Positions 24,625 to 33,340 of a stretch of 64,000 bases of DNA are shown here, in pieces. The first letter of the stretch is position 1. Every line of letters begins with the position of its first letter. The notes beneath the pieces are model-generated. The model saw nothing but the letters and a program-made list of their open reading frames with translations, was not told the origin of the DNA and did not search any database. Source of the stretch: Paenibacillus_E sp040812395 (GTDB lineage Bacteria > Bacillota > Bacilli > Paenibacillales > NBRC-103111); assembly GCF_040812395.1 (NCBI RefSeq), contig NZ_JBFNXH010000013.1, positions 62,001 through 126,000 of the forward strand. Reading direction: 5' to 3'. A program made the translations under genes and the position numbers.

Positions 24625-25844
24625 GACTGGCCTCGTTACTATGGAATAATATCCTTCACCGTAAAACATTATCGCTCCTCACGATTTTTTCCGTAGCGGT
24701 CACAGTTGCGCTTGTCGTTTTCCTTCTACTTTGCAGCCAAGGCGTCGAGCAGGGGGCGGAAAAGGGTTATGGTCCCTTCGAGGTTACGATTGGAGCGAAA
24801 GGAAGTGCTTCCCAGCTAGCTTTGAATACGTACTATCATATCGGTGCTCCAACGGGCAATATTCCTTTTTCACTGTTAGATGAGGTTCGTAAAGATGCGC
24901 AGGTGGAAAGCGCCTATGCGATGACAACAGGGGACAACTACAATGGGTTCCCTATTGTCGGTATGGAACCCGGTTATTTTGTCACACGTTATGGCTCGGA
25001 AAAGCAGTTGGCAAAAGGCAAGCTCTATGGTGCGTTAGGCGAAGCTGTTGTCGGTTCCCATGTGGCGAGCGCACTTGGGCTGCATGTCGGCGATAAGTTT
25101 CAGGGTGCTCACGGGCTTGTGAAGGGCACTTCGGACGAACAAGAGGAGGAGGACGGCGACGGTGCTGAGGAACACGACCACCATCATAGTTTTTCCTATA
25201 CGATTGTAGGGATTTTACCGCCGCTTATGACTTCGGACGATCGCGCAATCTTCACAACGCTCGATTATGCGTGGGCCGTTCACGAAAGTCAGCAGTCGGA
25301 TCATAAAGACGTCACTACGATTCTCGTAAAGCCGAAATCTCTGCTGGGCGCTCAATCCATTAAGACCAAGTATGGCCAAATGAGCAACGTTCAAGCCATC
25401 TATACAAGTAAAGCCATAGCGGATGTCGTCAATGTGGTGGACAAAGGCACACAAGCGCTCAGCGTCGTCACGGCGATCTGCATTTTGCTTGCCGCAGGTT
25501 CGATTCTCTTATCCTTAATCGCTGCGGTTAACGAGCGCAAAAAGGATGTCGGGTTATTGCGGTTAATCGGCAAATCCAAGGCATTTATTTGGGCGGCACT
25601 CCTTGGCGAAGGCATTTTATTAACGCTGATAGGACTTTTTGCGGGATTAGTGATCGGGCATGTCGGGGGATTTTTCAGTCGTGAGTCGGTGTTTGAATAC
25701 TCGGGGCTGCAAATTCAATCCTGGCATTGGATGCCGGGCGAGTGGCTGCTAGTTGCAGGCACATTACTTATCGGCGTATTAGCTTCAGTTGGACCGGCGT
25801 TACAAGCTTATCGCGTCGATCCTTTGCAATTATTCAGGTCTTGA
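24621..25844 (+). CDS. FtsX-like ABC permease with His/acid-rich loop
   Basis: A 407-residue permease with four predicted membrane helices: one at about 18-38, a large extracytoplasmic domain, then three at about 280-300, 325-350 and 375-395, the MacB/FtsX layout. The extracytoplasmic domain contains an unusual loop at 171-189, mostly Asp and Glu followed by EEHDHHH, a likely divalent-metal binding site. Such loops occur in ABC systems tied to zinc homeostasis. Coupled to the ATPase by ATGA, and followed after 10 bp by a lipoprotein. Together they form a three-gene unit. Confidence 0.88.
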   Translation: MRLASLLWNNILHRKTLSLLTIFSVAVTVALVVFLLLCSQGVEQGAEKGYGPFEVTIGAKGSASQLALNTYYHIGAPTGNIPFSLLDEVRKDAQVESAYAMTTGDNYNGFPIVGMEPGYFVTRYGSEKQLAKGKLYGALGEAVVGSHVASALGLHVGDKFQGAHGLVKGTSDEQEEEDGDGAEEHDHHHSFSYTIVGILPPLMTSDDRAIFTTLDYAWAVHESQQSDHKDVTTILVKPKSLLGAQSIKTKYGQMSNVQAIYTSKAIADVVNVVDKGTQALSVVTAICILLAAGSILLSLIAAVNERKKDVGLLRLIGKSKAFIWAALLGEGILLTLIGLFAGLVIGHVGGFFSRESVFEYSGLQIQSWHWMPGEWLLVAGTLLIGVLASVGPALQAYRVDPLQLFRS

Positions 25845-25854
25845 GGTGATGGGA

Positions 25855-26673
25855 ATGTACATGAAGAAATCTATGATAGGGGTCGTAACTGCTGCACTCC
25901 TGTTAACGGCTTGCGGCTGCGGTCAAAAGAAAGTCGAAACCGCCGGAGAGTCCTTCGGCAGCGCAGTAAGTGCAGCTACTGTTGCGCCTTCTGCGACTCC
26001 TGGTCCAAGTGCTGCCTCCAGCCCGAAGGAGAGCGCTAAAGAGGCTCAGGCAGTCGAGCTGCAGCCTCCTTCGGCAGCGCCGTCCCCTACTCCTGCCGCA
26101 GAAACTGCGTCAGCCATTCAGCCAGCTGCAAAATTGACGGAAGCTACGGCATCAACGGCGATGCCGTCAGAGCAGCCGAAGGCAGCGTCAAGTCCAATCC
26201 CCGCAGCGGTGACAGAGGCCAATGTGCCAAGTCCGACGACTGCGCCTGCCTCTGAGCTTAAGATGACCGAGGCTCTGCCAAGCGCAAAGCCGAAGGCTGA
26301 GAGTCCTTCAAATGAAATTAACTGGTCGCAGTTTTTCGATGATGACAAGCAGGATAAGCCATCTGAACATTTCTGGGGCATGAGCGGCAAAACGGTGCAG
26401 ATTAAAGGGTTTATGGGCGAAGTGCTTTCCTTTGACAAACATTGGTTTCTCCTGATTCCTAAGCCTGGGGCGGAGTGTCCTTTTGATAATGGCGATGAGA
26501 CGTATTGGAACAAAATTATGATTGTTTTTGTGCCGGACAATGTGAAGCTGCGTTATACATCGGGACCCTTAATGATAACGGGCAAGCTGGATGTTGGCAT
26601 AAAACTGGATGAGTCAGGTTATAAAACGATGTTTCGCTTATATGACGCTTCTTTTGAGAAAATAAAAGAATAG
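25855..26673 (+). CDS. Lipoprotein with C-terminal DUF3299-like domain
   Basis: A 272-residue lipoprotein with a lipobox in VTAALLLTACGCG. The ATG at 25855 has GAGGTG at 6 nt; 25849 and 25861 are alternatives. Residues about 35-165 are a Pro/Ala/Ser/Thr-rich spacer. The folded C-terminus (about 175-270) has GKTVQIKGFMGEVL, WFLLIPKPGAECPF, a valine-rich strand and GPLMITGKLDVG. This recalls DUF3299, a family found beside FtsX-type transporters in zinc-linked clusters. The match is by pattern only. It probably delivers substrate to, or senses for, the transporter encoded just upstream. Confidence 0.7.
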   Translation: MYMKKSMIGVVTAALLLTACGCGQKKVETAGESFGSAVSAATVAPSATPGPSAASSPKESAKEAQAVELQPPSAAPSPTPAAETASAIQPAAKLTEATASTAMPSEQPKAASSPIPAAVTEANVPSPTTAPASELKMTEALPSAKPKAESPSNEINWSQFFDDDKQDKPSEHFWGMSGKTVQIKGFMGEVLSFDKHWFLLIPKPGAECPFDNGDETYWNKIMIVFVPDNVKLRYTSGPLMITGKLDVGIKLDESGYKTMFRLYDASFEKIKE

Positions 26674-26753
26674 CCAGGGGCTCGCTCGCATAAAACTCAC
26701 GCTCATAGGAACAATAAAACTGGTTTACTTATACAGGCTTAGGAGGTTCAGCG

Positions 26754-26897
26754 ATGAGCGAGAATAACAAGCAGCAATCAGAGTTGCCCATTGTAAAAAA
26801 TGAAGATGTCGAATTTGCCGCTGAGGTCGCGGACGAAGATGATTTCGAAGCGGCGGAAAGAGCGCAAGCGGCAGACTACAGACAGGAACAAGAATAA
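26754..26897 (+). CDS. Small acidic protein, YfhD-like
   Basis: A 47-residue, strongly acidic protein starting MSENNKQQSELPIVKNEDVE. AGGAGG lies 7 nt before the ATG, and the stop overlaps the next start (TAATG). The stretch DVEFAAEVADEDDFEAAERAQAAD resembles, in pattern only, the C-terminal part of the small YfhD proteins of Bacillus. No membrane helix. Coupling to the next gene suggests a joint function, unknown. Confidence 0.6.
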   Translation: MSENNKQQSELPIVKNEDVEFAAEVADEDDFEAAERAQAADYRQEQE

Positions 26898-27268
26898 TGG
26901 CGGAGAAAGGCATTCTCGCCTATTTTCATTCGCCTGAGCAAGCGGAAGGAGCGGCTTCCAAGCTGAAGGCGCTGCGCGCGATTGACGTATCGGTGGACAG
27001 ATTTGGCCGATATCCAGGAAGCGGCTTGCAGTCCGTCATGAACCCGTACGCGGGAGATTTCGGCAGCCTGGGTACACTGACGCAGGCTTCCGATATTTCG
27101 ACGCCGGATGAGGGCATTTTAACGGCGGCCGATCCGGCAGCAAGCGGAATGAGTGATGGCGGAGGCGGAGGCGTAACGGGACTCGATGTTGTTCTTGCCG
27201 CTGTCGTTCATGAGGAAGTCTATGAACAGGCCATTCGCGTTATCGAGAGCGCCGGAGGCAACGTCTAG
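26897..27268 (+). CDS. Hypothetical protein, 123 residues
   Basis: Translationally coupled to the YfhD-like gene by TAATG. The first 25 residues (MAEKGILAYFHSPEQAEGAASKLKAL) and the last 30 (VVLAAVVHEEVYEQAIRVIESAGG) look like the two halves of a small ferredoxin-like alpha/beta fold as in YflT or general stress proteins. The middle is a Gly/Ser/Asp-rich loop with GGGGG. No signal peptide. Not recognised as a characterised family. Ends at a strong terminator at 27273. Confidence 0.6.
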   Translation: MAEKGILAYFHSPEQAEGAASKLKALRAIDVSVDRFGRYPGSGLQSVMNPYAGDFGSLGTLTQASDISTPDEGILTAADPAASGMSDGGGGGVTGLDVVLAAVVHEEVYEQAIRVIESAGGNV

Positions 27269-27272
27269 TTCA

Positions 27273-27327
27273 AATAAGCATCTGTTAACTCGTGCGGAAA
27301 GCACAGGCTGACAGATGCTTATTATCG
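27273..27327 (+). terminator. Terminator before prmA
   Basis: AATAAGCATCTGT and ACAGATGCTTATT pair perfectly (13 bp) around an inner hairpin GTGC / GCAC. Confidence 0.8.
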
Positions 27328-27340
27328 TTTCAGTGATTGA

Positions 27341-27494
27341 TTTTACTAGGGGAACCGAAGTGTAGTACAATAATCATTGTGAATTTATGGTTTAACAAAA
27401 GGAGAGACTTTGAGCAGCGCTCAGAGATCCCGAAATTGGGGCTCCCCGCAAAGTAATCGGATTAAACTTCGAAGCAATACTTCACTTTGTGGGG
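27341..27494 (+). promoter_or_regulatory. Putative promoter and structured leader of prmA
   Basis: TTTACT (27342-27347) and TACAAT (27366-27371) are 18 bp apart, a plausible SigA promoter. The transcript would carry a leader in which CCCCGCAAAGT (27444-27454) pairs with ACTTTGTGGGG (27484-27494; 11 bp, one G-T), with inner CTTCGAAG, ending 5 nt before the AAAGGAGG of prmA. No known riboswitch class was recognised. Confidence 0.45.
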
Positions 27495-27517
27495 TAAATA
27501 AAGGAGGAGCAACACCC

Positions 27518-28492
27518 ATGCGTTGGCACGAAATTACTGTACATACGACTGAAGAAGCAATAGAAATGATTTCCAACTTTGTTCATGAGCTTGGCGCCGG
27601 AGGCGTATCGATTGAAGAGTCCGGCACGCTGAATAAAGAAAGAGATACCTCGCTCGGCCAATGGTACGAGCTGCCGCTGAACGATATTCCGGAAGGCAGA
27701 GCCGTGATCAAAGGTTACTTTTCCCAAGATAACGATATGGATACGATAATGGAAAACCTCAAGGCTTCCATTGAGCAGCTAGGTGACTTCGATATTGACA
27801 CAGGCAGCCCGACCTATGAGCTTAGAGAAGTGGATGACGAGGACTGGGCGAATGCCTGGAAGCAGTATTTCAAACCGATCCGCGTATCCGAACGCTTGAC
27901 GATTAAACCAACGTGGGAAGACTATACAGCTTCGCCGGAAGAATTAATTCTTGAGCTCGATCCGGGCATGGCATTCGGCACGGGGACTCATGCAACAACG
28001 GCGCTCTGTTTGAAAACGCTGGAGAAAGTGGTTCAACCAGGTGACGATGTGATTGACGTAGGAACCGGTTCCGGCATTTTGTCCATAGCAGCCGCGAAAT
28101 TAGGGGCTAAGCACGTTCTTGCCGTTGATTTGGATCCTGTGGCGGTTTCGAGTGCGACAGAGAATACAAGACTGAACCAGCTAGAGAGCAAGATTACCGT
28201 TAAACTCAGCGATTTACTTGGCGTTCTGAAAGCAAGCGAGACGGATGCATCGGGCCAACTCGGCGTAACGCTTCCAGTGCAGGTTGTCGTTGCAAACATT
28301 TTGGCGGAGATCATTTTGCTTTTCGTGAATGACGTTTATGAGGTGTTACAGCCTGGCGGTTATTATGTGGCTTCAGGCATCATTACGAGCAAAGAAGCCG
28401 ATGTGGAAAAAGCGCTAGTCGCTGCGAACTTTACGATTGTAGACAAAAGCTACGATTCGGACTGGGTAGTCATTATCGCTAGAAAGCTGTAG
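27518..28492 (+). CDS. prmA: Ribosomal protein L11 methyltransferase
   Basis: A 324-residue SAM-dependent enzyme that methylates L11. The ATG at 27518 (MRWHEITVHTTEEAIE) follows AAAGGAGGAG and matches the PrmA start; the longer frame to the left is leader RNA. The N-terminal substrate-recognition domain occupies about 1-100. The catalytic domain has LELDPGMAFGTGTHATTALC, the SAM motif VIDVGTGSGILSIAAAKLGA and VVVANILAEII. Downstream, in place of a direct link to rsmE, a site-2 protease gene is inserted after 10 bp. Confidence 0.96.
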   Translation: MRWHEITVHTTEEAIEMISNFVHELGAGGVSIEESGTLNKERDTSLGQWYELPLNDIPEGRAVIKGYFSQDNDMDTIMENLKASIEQLGDFDIDTGSPTYELREVDDEDWANAWKQYFKPIRVSERLTIKPTWEDYTASPEELILELDPGMAFGTGTHATTALCLKTLEKVVQPGDDVIDVGTGSGILSIAAAKLGAKHVLAVDLDPVAVSSATENTRLNQLESKITVKLSDLLGVLKASETDASGQLGVTLPVQVVVANILAEIILLFVNDVYEVLQPGGYYVASGIITSKEADVEKALVAANFTIVDKSYDSDWVVIIARKL

Positions 28493-28502
28493 GAGGCCGT
28501 GC

Positions 28503-29174
28503 ATGGGAGGATTATTGTTTTATGACTGGAGTACGCTTCCGTTTGTTATTCTAGTCTTAATTATTTCGTTTACAATCCACGAATTTGCGCATGCATACAG
28601 CGCGTATAAATTAGGGGACTCTACCGCTTACCAATTCGGGAGAGTCTCGCTGAATCCAATGGTTCATCTGGATTTATTCGGTACGATCATGCTGCTCATT
28701 GCCGGATTCGGTTGGGCGAAGCCGGTGCCGGTCAATCGCGGGAATTTTAAGAAGCCTCGCTTGATGGGGATTATTGTAACGGCGGCTGGGCCGATTTCGA
28801 ACTTGATTTTGGTCTTTATCAGTGCTTTTATTTTTATGGCATTTTTGAAGTTTGGTTGGTTCAGTGGGATGTCCGACGGCAGTGCGAAAGCGATTAAAAT
28901 CTTTTTGAATTTGATGGTGGGCACGAATCTCACATTATTCTTATTTAACTTAATACCGATTCCTCCGCTTGACGGTTATCGAATTATTCAAGATTTAGTT
29001 GATTTAAGATACAGCGAATCCCTTGTTAAATTTGAACAATGGGCGTCCGTTATTTTTTTATTGGTCGTTTTTGTAAGACCATTACGAGCCGTGACATTGG
29101 ACCCTTATCTAGGACTAGGCAATGATATATTGGCAATTCTACAGGTTCCGATTGCCTGGATTTTAGGTGGTTAG
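28503..29174 (+). CDS. Site-2 protease family (M50) membrane metalloprotease
   Basis: A 223-residue multi-pass membrane protein with the zinc motif HEFAH (about residue 26) in the first helix and the third metal ligand in IPPLDGYRI (about 155-163). AAGPISNLILV lies between, as in the YwhC/Rv1417-type short S2P proteins without a PDZ domain. Five or six membrane segments are visible. The ribosome site AGGAGG is 7 nt upstream. The substrate is unknown. It lies in the prmA-rsmE interval, where B. subtilis has no gene. Confidence 0.9.
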   Translation: MGGLLFYDWSTLPFVILVLIISFTIHEFAHAYSAYKLGDSTAYQFGRVSLNPMVHLDLFGTIMLLIAGFGWAKPVPVNRGNFKKPRLMGIIVTAAGPISNLILVFISAFIFMAFLKFGWFSGMSDGSAKAIKIFLNLMVGTNLTLFLFNLIPIPPLDGYRIIQDLVDLRYSESLVKFEQWASVIFLLVVFVRPLRAVTLDPYLGLGNDILAILQVPIAWILGG

Positions 29175-29300
29175 ACTTGCCAGCAACCCAATGTAGATTT
29201 TCATGCTCAAAACAGGTATGATGGTGAGTGGAAGTTTTCATTGAATTTTTCAAATTTCCTCTAAAATGCGTAATTTATGAAGATAGAGAGGCTAGACCCT

Positions 29301-30068
29301 ATGCAGCGATATTTTTTGCCTCCTGAGAAATTTCAAGGGACGGCTCATACAGTCACGATTGAGGGCGACGATGCTCATCATTTGCAGCGTGTGATGCGTG
29401 CGGAAATCGGAGACAAAGTGATCTGCAGCAACGGCGTGAACCGCGAGGCGTTAGTTCGCATTACGGAGCTGGACAAGGGATGTGTGACTGCCGAAGTTGT
29501 CGAGGATCTGCCGATGAATGCTGAAGCGGCTGTCGAGGTTTGGGTGGCACAGAGCTTGCCCAAAGGCGATAAGATGGAGACGGTCATACAAAAAGGGACC
29601 GAGATCGGGGCAGCCCGGTTTCTTCCTTTTTTATCGGAGCGTACCGTTGTGCAGTACGACGCGAAGAAGGAAGCGAAACGCACCGAGCGGTGGCAGAAGA
29701 TCGCCAAAGAGGCGGCCGAGCAGGCCCACCGGAATCGTGTACCGCAAGTAGCAGGCGTACTTACTTGGAAGCAGCTGCTTGCTCAGCTGAAGGATGTGGA
29801 TTGCGCCTGGATCTGTTATGAGAAGGAAGACGGTCAGCAGTTGAGGCCCGCTATTCAGCAAGCAGCAGCCTCCGGCAAGCTGGAACGGGGCAAACGAGTC
29901 CTGATCGCAGTTGGGCCGGAGGGCGGGTTTACGGAGCAGGAGATCAGACAGGCCGAGGAGGCAGGATTTCGCTCGGTATCGCTGGGAGCACGCATTTTAC
30001 GCACGGAGACTGCTGCGATGGTAGGGCTCACGTGCCTTTTCTATGAGACCGGAGAGATGGGAGGATAA
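29301..30068 (+). CDS. rsmE: 16S rRNA (uracil-1498-N3)-methyltransferase RsmE
   Basis: A 255-residue SPOUT methyltransferase for U1498 of 16S rRNA. The ATG at 29301 (MQRYFLPPEKF) is the family start and follows GAGAGG; a start at 29277 lacks a ribosome site. The N-terminal PUA-like domain has DDAHHLQRVMRAEIGD. The knotted catalytic domain has KGTEIGAARFLPFLSERTV, VGPEGGFTEQEI and LGARILRTETAAM. mtaB follows 5 bp downstream, the same order as in B. subtilis. Confidence 0.96.
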   Translation: MQRYFLPPEKFQGTAHTVTIEGDDAHHLQRVMRAEIGDKVICSNGVNREALVRITELDKGCVTAEVVEDLPMNAEAAVEVWVAQSLPKGDKMETVIQKGTEIGAARFLPFLSERTVVQYDAKKEAKRTERWQKIAKEAAEQAHRNRVPQVAGVLTWKQLLAQLKDVDCAWICYEKEDGQQLRPAIQQAAASGKLERGKRVLIAVGPEGGFTEQEIRQAEEAGFRSVSLGARILRTETAAMVGLTCLFYETGEMGG

Positions 30069-30073
30069 GCATT

Positions 30074-31414
30074 ATGGCAACGGTAGCGTTTCATACATTA
30101 GGATGTAAAGTGAATTTCTATGATACAGAGGCCATTTGGCAGTTGTTCAAACATGAGGGTTATGAGCAGGTAGATTTCGAGCAAACCGCCGATGTGTATG
30201 TGGTGAATACATGTACGGTTACGAATACAGGCGACAAGAAAAGCCGCCAAATGATTCGTAGAGCGATCCGTCGCAATCCGGAAGCGATTGTCGCGGTAAC
30301 CGGATGCTATGCGCAGACGTCTCCAGCTGAAATTCTGGCTATTCCTGGTGTCGATATGGTCATTGGGACACAGGACAGGGACAAAATTATTCCGCTTGTG
30401 AAACAGCTGGAGCAGGATCGTCAGCCGATTAACGCGGTGCGAAATATTATGAAAACACGTCAGTTCGAGGAATTAGATGTTCCGGATTTTGCTGATCGTA
30501 CGCGGGCTTTTCTGAAAATTCAGGAAGGCTGCAATAACTTCTGCACATTCTGCATTATTCCTTGGTCGCGCGGATTGATGCGCAGCCGTGAGCCGCAAAG
30601 CGTCATCCAGCAAGCTAAACAGCTTGTTGAAGCGGGCTATCAGGAAATCGTGCTGACAGGTATTCATACGGGCGGATATGGCGAGGATATTGAGGATTAC
30701 AGTTTAGCGAAGCTGCTCTGGGATTTGGACAAAGTGGAAGGTTTGAAGCGAATCCGCATCTCCTCTATTGAAGCAAGCCAAATTACGGACGAAGTGATTG
30801 AAGTGCTGAAATCCTCTGATAAAATGTGCCGCCATTTGCACATTCCGCTGCAAGCGGGAGACGATCAAGTACTGGCGCGGATGCGCAGAAAGTACACAAC
30901 GGCCGAGTTCGCCCGCAAAATCGAACGTTTGCATGAAATTATGCCGGATGTCGCGATTACAACGGATGTGATCGTAGGGTTCCCTGGGGAAACCGAGGAG
31001 ATGTTCCAGAATGGCGTCAAATTCATGGAACGGATGAAGTTTTCAGAAATGCACGTATTTCCTTATTCGAAGCGGACAGGTACGCCCGCTGCGCGCATGG
31101 AAGATCAAGTAGATGAAGAAGTTAAAAATGCACGCGTGCACGAATTGATTGATCTTTCGGAGAACATGCAGCTGGCTTATGCGCAGAAGTTTGTAGGTCA
31201 GGTGCTGGAAGTCATTCCAGAACGCGCCCACAAAGGCGAGCCGAACAGCGGGCTATACATGGGCTATTCCGATAATTATGTGCAGTTGGTGTTCGAAGGT
31301 TCAGAGAGCATGATTGGCCAGGTATGCCGCGTACAAGTAACAGAAGCAGGCGTTAACGAAAGCAAAGGGCATCTCGTTCGAATCGTCGAACCCGCTCATG
31401 TTGTGAATTTATAG
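30074..31414 (+). CDS. mtaB: tRNA t6A37 methylthiotransferase MtaB
   Basis: A 446-residue radical SAM methylthiotransferase that makes ms2t6A37 in ANN-decoding tRNAs. The N-terminal MTTase domain begins VAFHTLGCKVNFYDTEA and includes VNTCTVTNTGDKKSRQ and VTGCYAQ (three cysteines for the second Fe-S cluster). The radical SAM motif is CNNFCTFC, then IIPWSRG. A C-terminal TRAM domain (about 380-440) binds tRNA. GCKVN at the start marks MtaB rather than MiaB. It ends at a hairpin (31423-31461). Confidence 0.96.
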   Translation: MATVAFHTLGCKVNFYDTEAIWQLFKHEGYEQVDFEQTADVYVVNTCTVTNTGDKKSRQMIRRAIRRNPEAIVAVTGCYAQTSPAEILAIPGVDMVIGTQDRDKIIPLVKQLEQDRQPINAVRNIMKTRQFEELDVPDFADRTRAFLKIQEGCNNFCTFCIIPWSRGLMRSREPQSVIQQAKQLVEAGYQEIVLTGIHTGGYGEDIEDYSLAKLLWDLDKVEGLKRIRISSIEASQITDEVIEVLKSSDKMCRHLHIPLQAGDDQVLARMRRKYTTAEFARKIERLHEIMPDVAITTDVIVGFPGETEEMFQNGVKFMERMKFSEMHVFPYSKRTGTPAARMEDQVDEEVKNARVHELIDLSENMQLAYAQKFVGQVLEVIPERAHKGEPNSGLYMGYSDNYVQLVFEGSESMIGQVCRVQVTEAGVNESKGHLVRIVEPAHVVNL

Positions 31415-31422
31415 AGACAAGC

Positions 31423-31464
31423 TTGAGGATTCCATTCCGCCCGGAGGTGGGGTGGTATCCTCTT
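31423..31464 (+). terminator. Terminator after mtaB
   Basis: GAGGAT, CCA and CC on the left pair with GG, TGG and ATCCTC on the right, followed by TTCTTCG. Confidence 0.6.
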
Positions 31465-31502
31465 CTTCGTCGTCATTTGATACCTAGTAGGGGGATGGCT
31501 TT

Positions 31503-31928
31503 ATGAAGGAGATTTCAGCTGGCGGTGTTGTATACCGGAAACAAGAAGGGCAAGTGCGGGTGCAAATGATACAGGATCGTTACGGTAAAATTACACTGGC
31601 CAAAGGTAAAATGGAGCCTGGAGAAACTGTGGAACAAACGGCGCTTCGTGAAATATTGGAGGAAACAGGCATTCATGGCCGCATTGTGGCGCCTGTCGAA
31701 ATGATCGCTTATCAATACAATCATCCAACGCTGGGCGTAGTAGACAAGGAAGTGCACTACTATTTGGTCGAAGCTTTAGACGGCGCCTTGCAGGCTCAAG
31801 TTGAAGAAATACGGGGAGTGGAGTGGCTGGAGCCGCAAGAAGCATGGCGCCAGCAAAATGAGTCCGGCTACGATAACAACAATATTGTGCTTAGCAAAGC
31901 CTTGTACAAATTAGGTATTGAGGTTTAA
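31503..31928 (+). CDS. NUDIX hydrolase
   Basis: A 141-residue protein with a complete Nudix box, GKMEPGETVEQTALREILEETG, at about 38-60, giving the G-x5-E-x7-RE-x2-EE-x-G pattern that holds Mg2+ and cleaves nucleoside diphosphates linked to another moiety. SAGGVVYR opens the fold and HYYLVEALDG lies in the middle. Related to the diadenosine polyphosphate/MutT-like group; the substrate cannot be predicted. Start ATG at 31503 following GGGGGATGG. Confidence 0.92.
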   Translation: MKEISAGGVVYRKQEGQVRVQMIQDRYGKITLAKGKMEPGETVEQTALREILEETGIHGRIVAPVEMIAYQYNHPTLGVVDKEVHYYLVEALDGALQAQVEEIRGVEWLEPQEAWRQQNESGYDNNNIVLSKALYKLGIEV

Positions 31929-32212
31929 GGCGGAGCAGTTGGGTTGTTGAGTAACAATTGAATAACAATCGAATAACTGAATAACTGGAAAACCTACATC
32001 TAATAGGGATCGAAAATGGCAATATCGGTAGAATAACAGGAATTCCTCCCGTAAAATTCGGCTATTGCCGTTGGATTCGATAGGCGTCGTTGAATTAACG
32101 GCAGATATTCCATGTAAATGGAAGTGAGCAACTGATAGAGCCTGGATTAGATGGAGAAACTCCATGTAGTGACCCCAACACAGAGATACAAAGAACTCAG
32201 ATCGAGCTGAGA
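31929..32212. other. Intergenic region with short tandem and inverted repeats
   Basis: No gene is seen. GAATAAC (or GAGTAAC) recurs four times at 31949-31985. AATGGCAATA and TATTGCCGTT form an inverted repeat around GGAATTCC at about 32010-32075. It lies between two convergent genes, but no classical terminator with a T-run was found. Confidence 0.5.
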
Positions 32213-33220
32213 TTAGGATCGGAAATCTATACGATTCCATTTGCTTAAATAACAAAGCGGCAGTGCGAGCAAAGAGCTGATGACATTGAAAATGGTTTGC
32301 GCGCGAGCGATTTGTTCCGATGCGTTCCCTGCCATGAAGGCTGATACATGGACGAGCTGAGCAATCCATGGGTAGAAAAGGATCGCGCCTCCGACGTTAA
32401 GGAGGATGTGCGACCAAGCGACGTACCGGCCGGCGCGTAAACCGCTCATCCCGGCGATGAGTGCGGTCACGCAGGTGCCGATATTGGCGCCGATGGTGAT
32501 CGCAACGCCCAGCTCGACGGGAATGCCCTGGATGGTGGCGAGGCCCATCGCCATCGCAATGACGGCCGCGCTGCTGTGCACGAGCGCGGTGACGGCGGCG
32601 CCTGCGATGACGCCCCAGAGCAGGCTTGTTTTCGCTTGGAGCACGAACCAAGCGAACAGCCCGCGGGACTGCAGCGCCGGCCCGATCGTTTGCATGATCT
32701 CGATGCCAAGCAGCACGAGAGCGAAACCTGCCACTGCCAGCGAGCCATACCGCACGCTGCGCAGCCAAGGGCGACTGCCTGGCGAGGCAGAGGCGGTCTG
32801 GTCCAGCCCTAGCCCCTGCGCCGCTGGCGGCAGGGGCCCGGCGAACCAGCTCGCGAGCCAGACGCCTGCACTCGCGAGCAGCATTGGCACGCCGATGCCG
32901 CCGATGCTGAGTCCAATCAGCTCGGTGGTCAGGCACGTGCCGATGTTCGTGCCGAGAATGATGCCGAGCGTTCTCGGGAGGGTAAGCACACCGGCGTTTA
33001 CGAGGCCGATGGCGATAACCGTGATGGCCGTGCTGCTCTGCAGCGCTGCCGTTAGCAGGGTGCCAGTGGCGAGGCCGCGCACAGGGGTGCGGGTAAAGCG
33101 CTCCAGCCACAATTGGAGGCGGGCGCCAGCCCAATGCTGAAGCGCAGTTTCCATCAGCCTCATCCCGAACAGGAATAAAGCTAAGCCTGCGAGTACAGGC
33201 AGAACGATTGTTGTCATCAT
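32213..33220 (-). CDS. Na/Pi cotransporter family membrane protein
   Basis: A 335-residue protein with eight or nine hydrophobic segments. It has the two QSS-type repeats of the NptA/PNaS family: GTLLTAALQSSTAITV and, in the second half, VTALVHSSAAVIAMAMGLA. Each is followed by a GTNIGTCLT or GANIGTCVTAL motif. These form the Na+ and phosphate path. There is no PhoU-like C-terminal domain, so it is a short version. Start ATG at 33220 after GGAGA. The middle (about 32420-33120) is GC-rich compared with its neighbours. Transcribed alone and convergent with the NUDIX gene. Confidence 0.92.
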   Translation of the reverse strand: MMTTIVLPVLAGLALFLFGMRLMETALQHWAGARLQLWLERFTRTPVRGLATGTLLTAALQSSTAITVIAIGLVNAGVLTLPRTLGIILGTNIGTCLTTELIGLSIGGIGVPMLLASAGVWLASWFAGPLPPAAQGLGLDQTASASPGSRPWLRSVRYGSLAVAGFALVLLGIEIMQTIGPALQSRGLFAWFVLQAKTSLLWGVIAGAAVTALVHSSAAVIAMAMGLATIQGIPVELGVAITIGANIGTCVTALIAGMSGLRAGRYVAWSHILLNVGGAILFYPWIAQLVHVSAFMAGNASEQIARAQTIFNVISSLLALPLCYLSKWNRIDFRS

Positions 33221-33340
33221 AAGCAGCGAATCTCCTTCGCGGACTTGCACTATTTTTCAACTAATATATGTGGCCGTACAGACAAGCATGACAAGCTGGC
33301 GAGAGAGAACGGTTTCACGCAAAGGAAGGCATACCCGACA

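Noticed and set aside
32397..33260. Overlapping long frames on both strands in the Na/Pi cotransporter gene
   Set aside because: They are produced by high GC content; Arg/Ala/His-rich products with no family features, while the annotated frame has clear transporter motifs.
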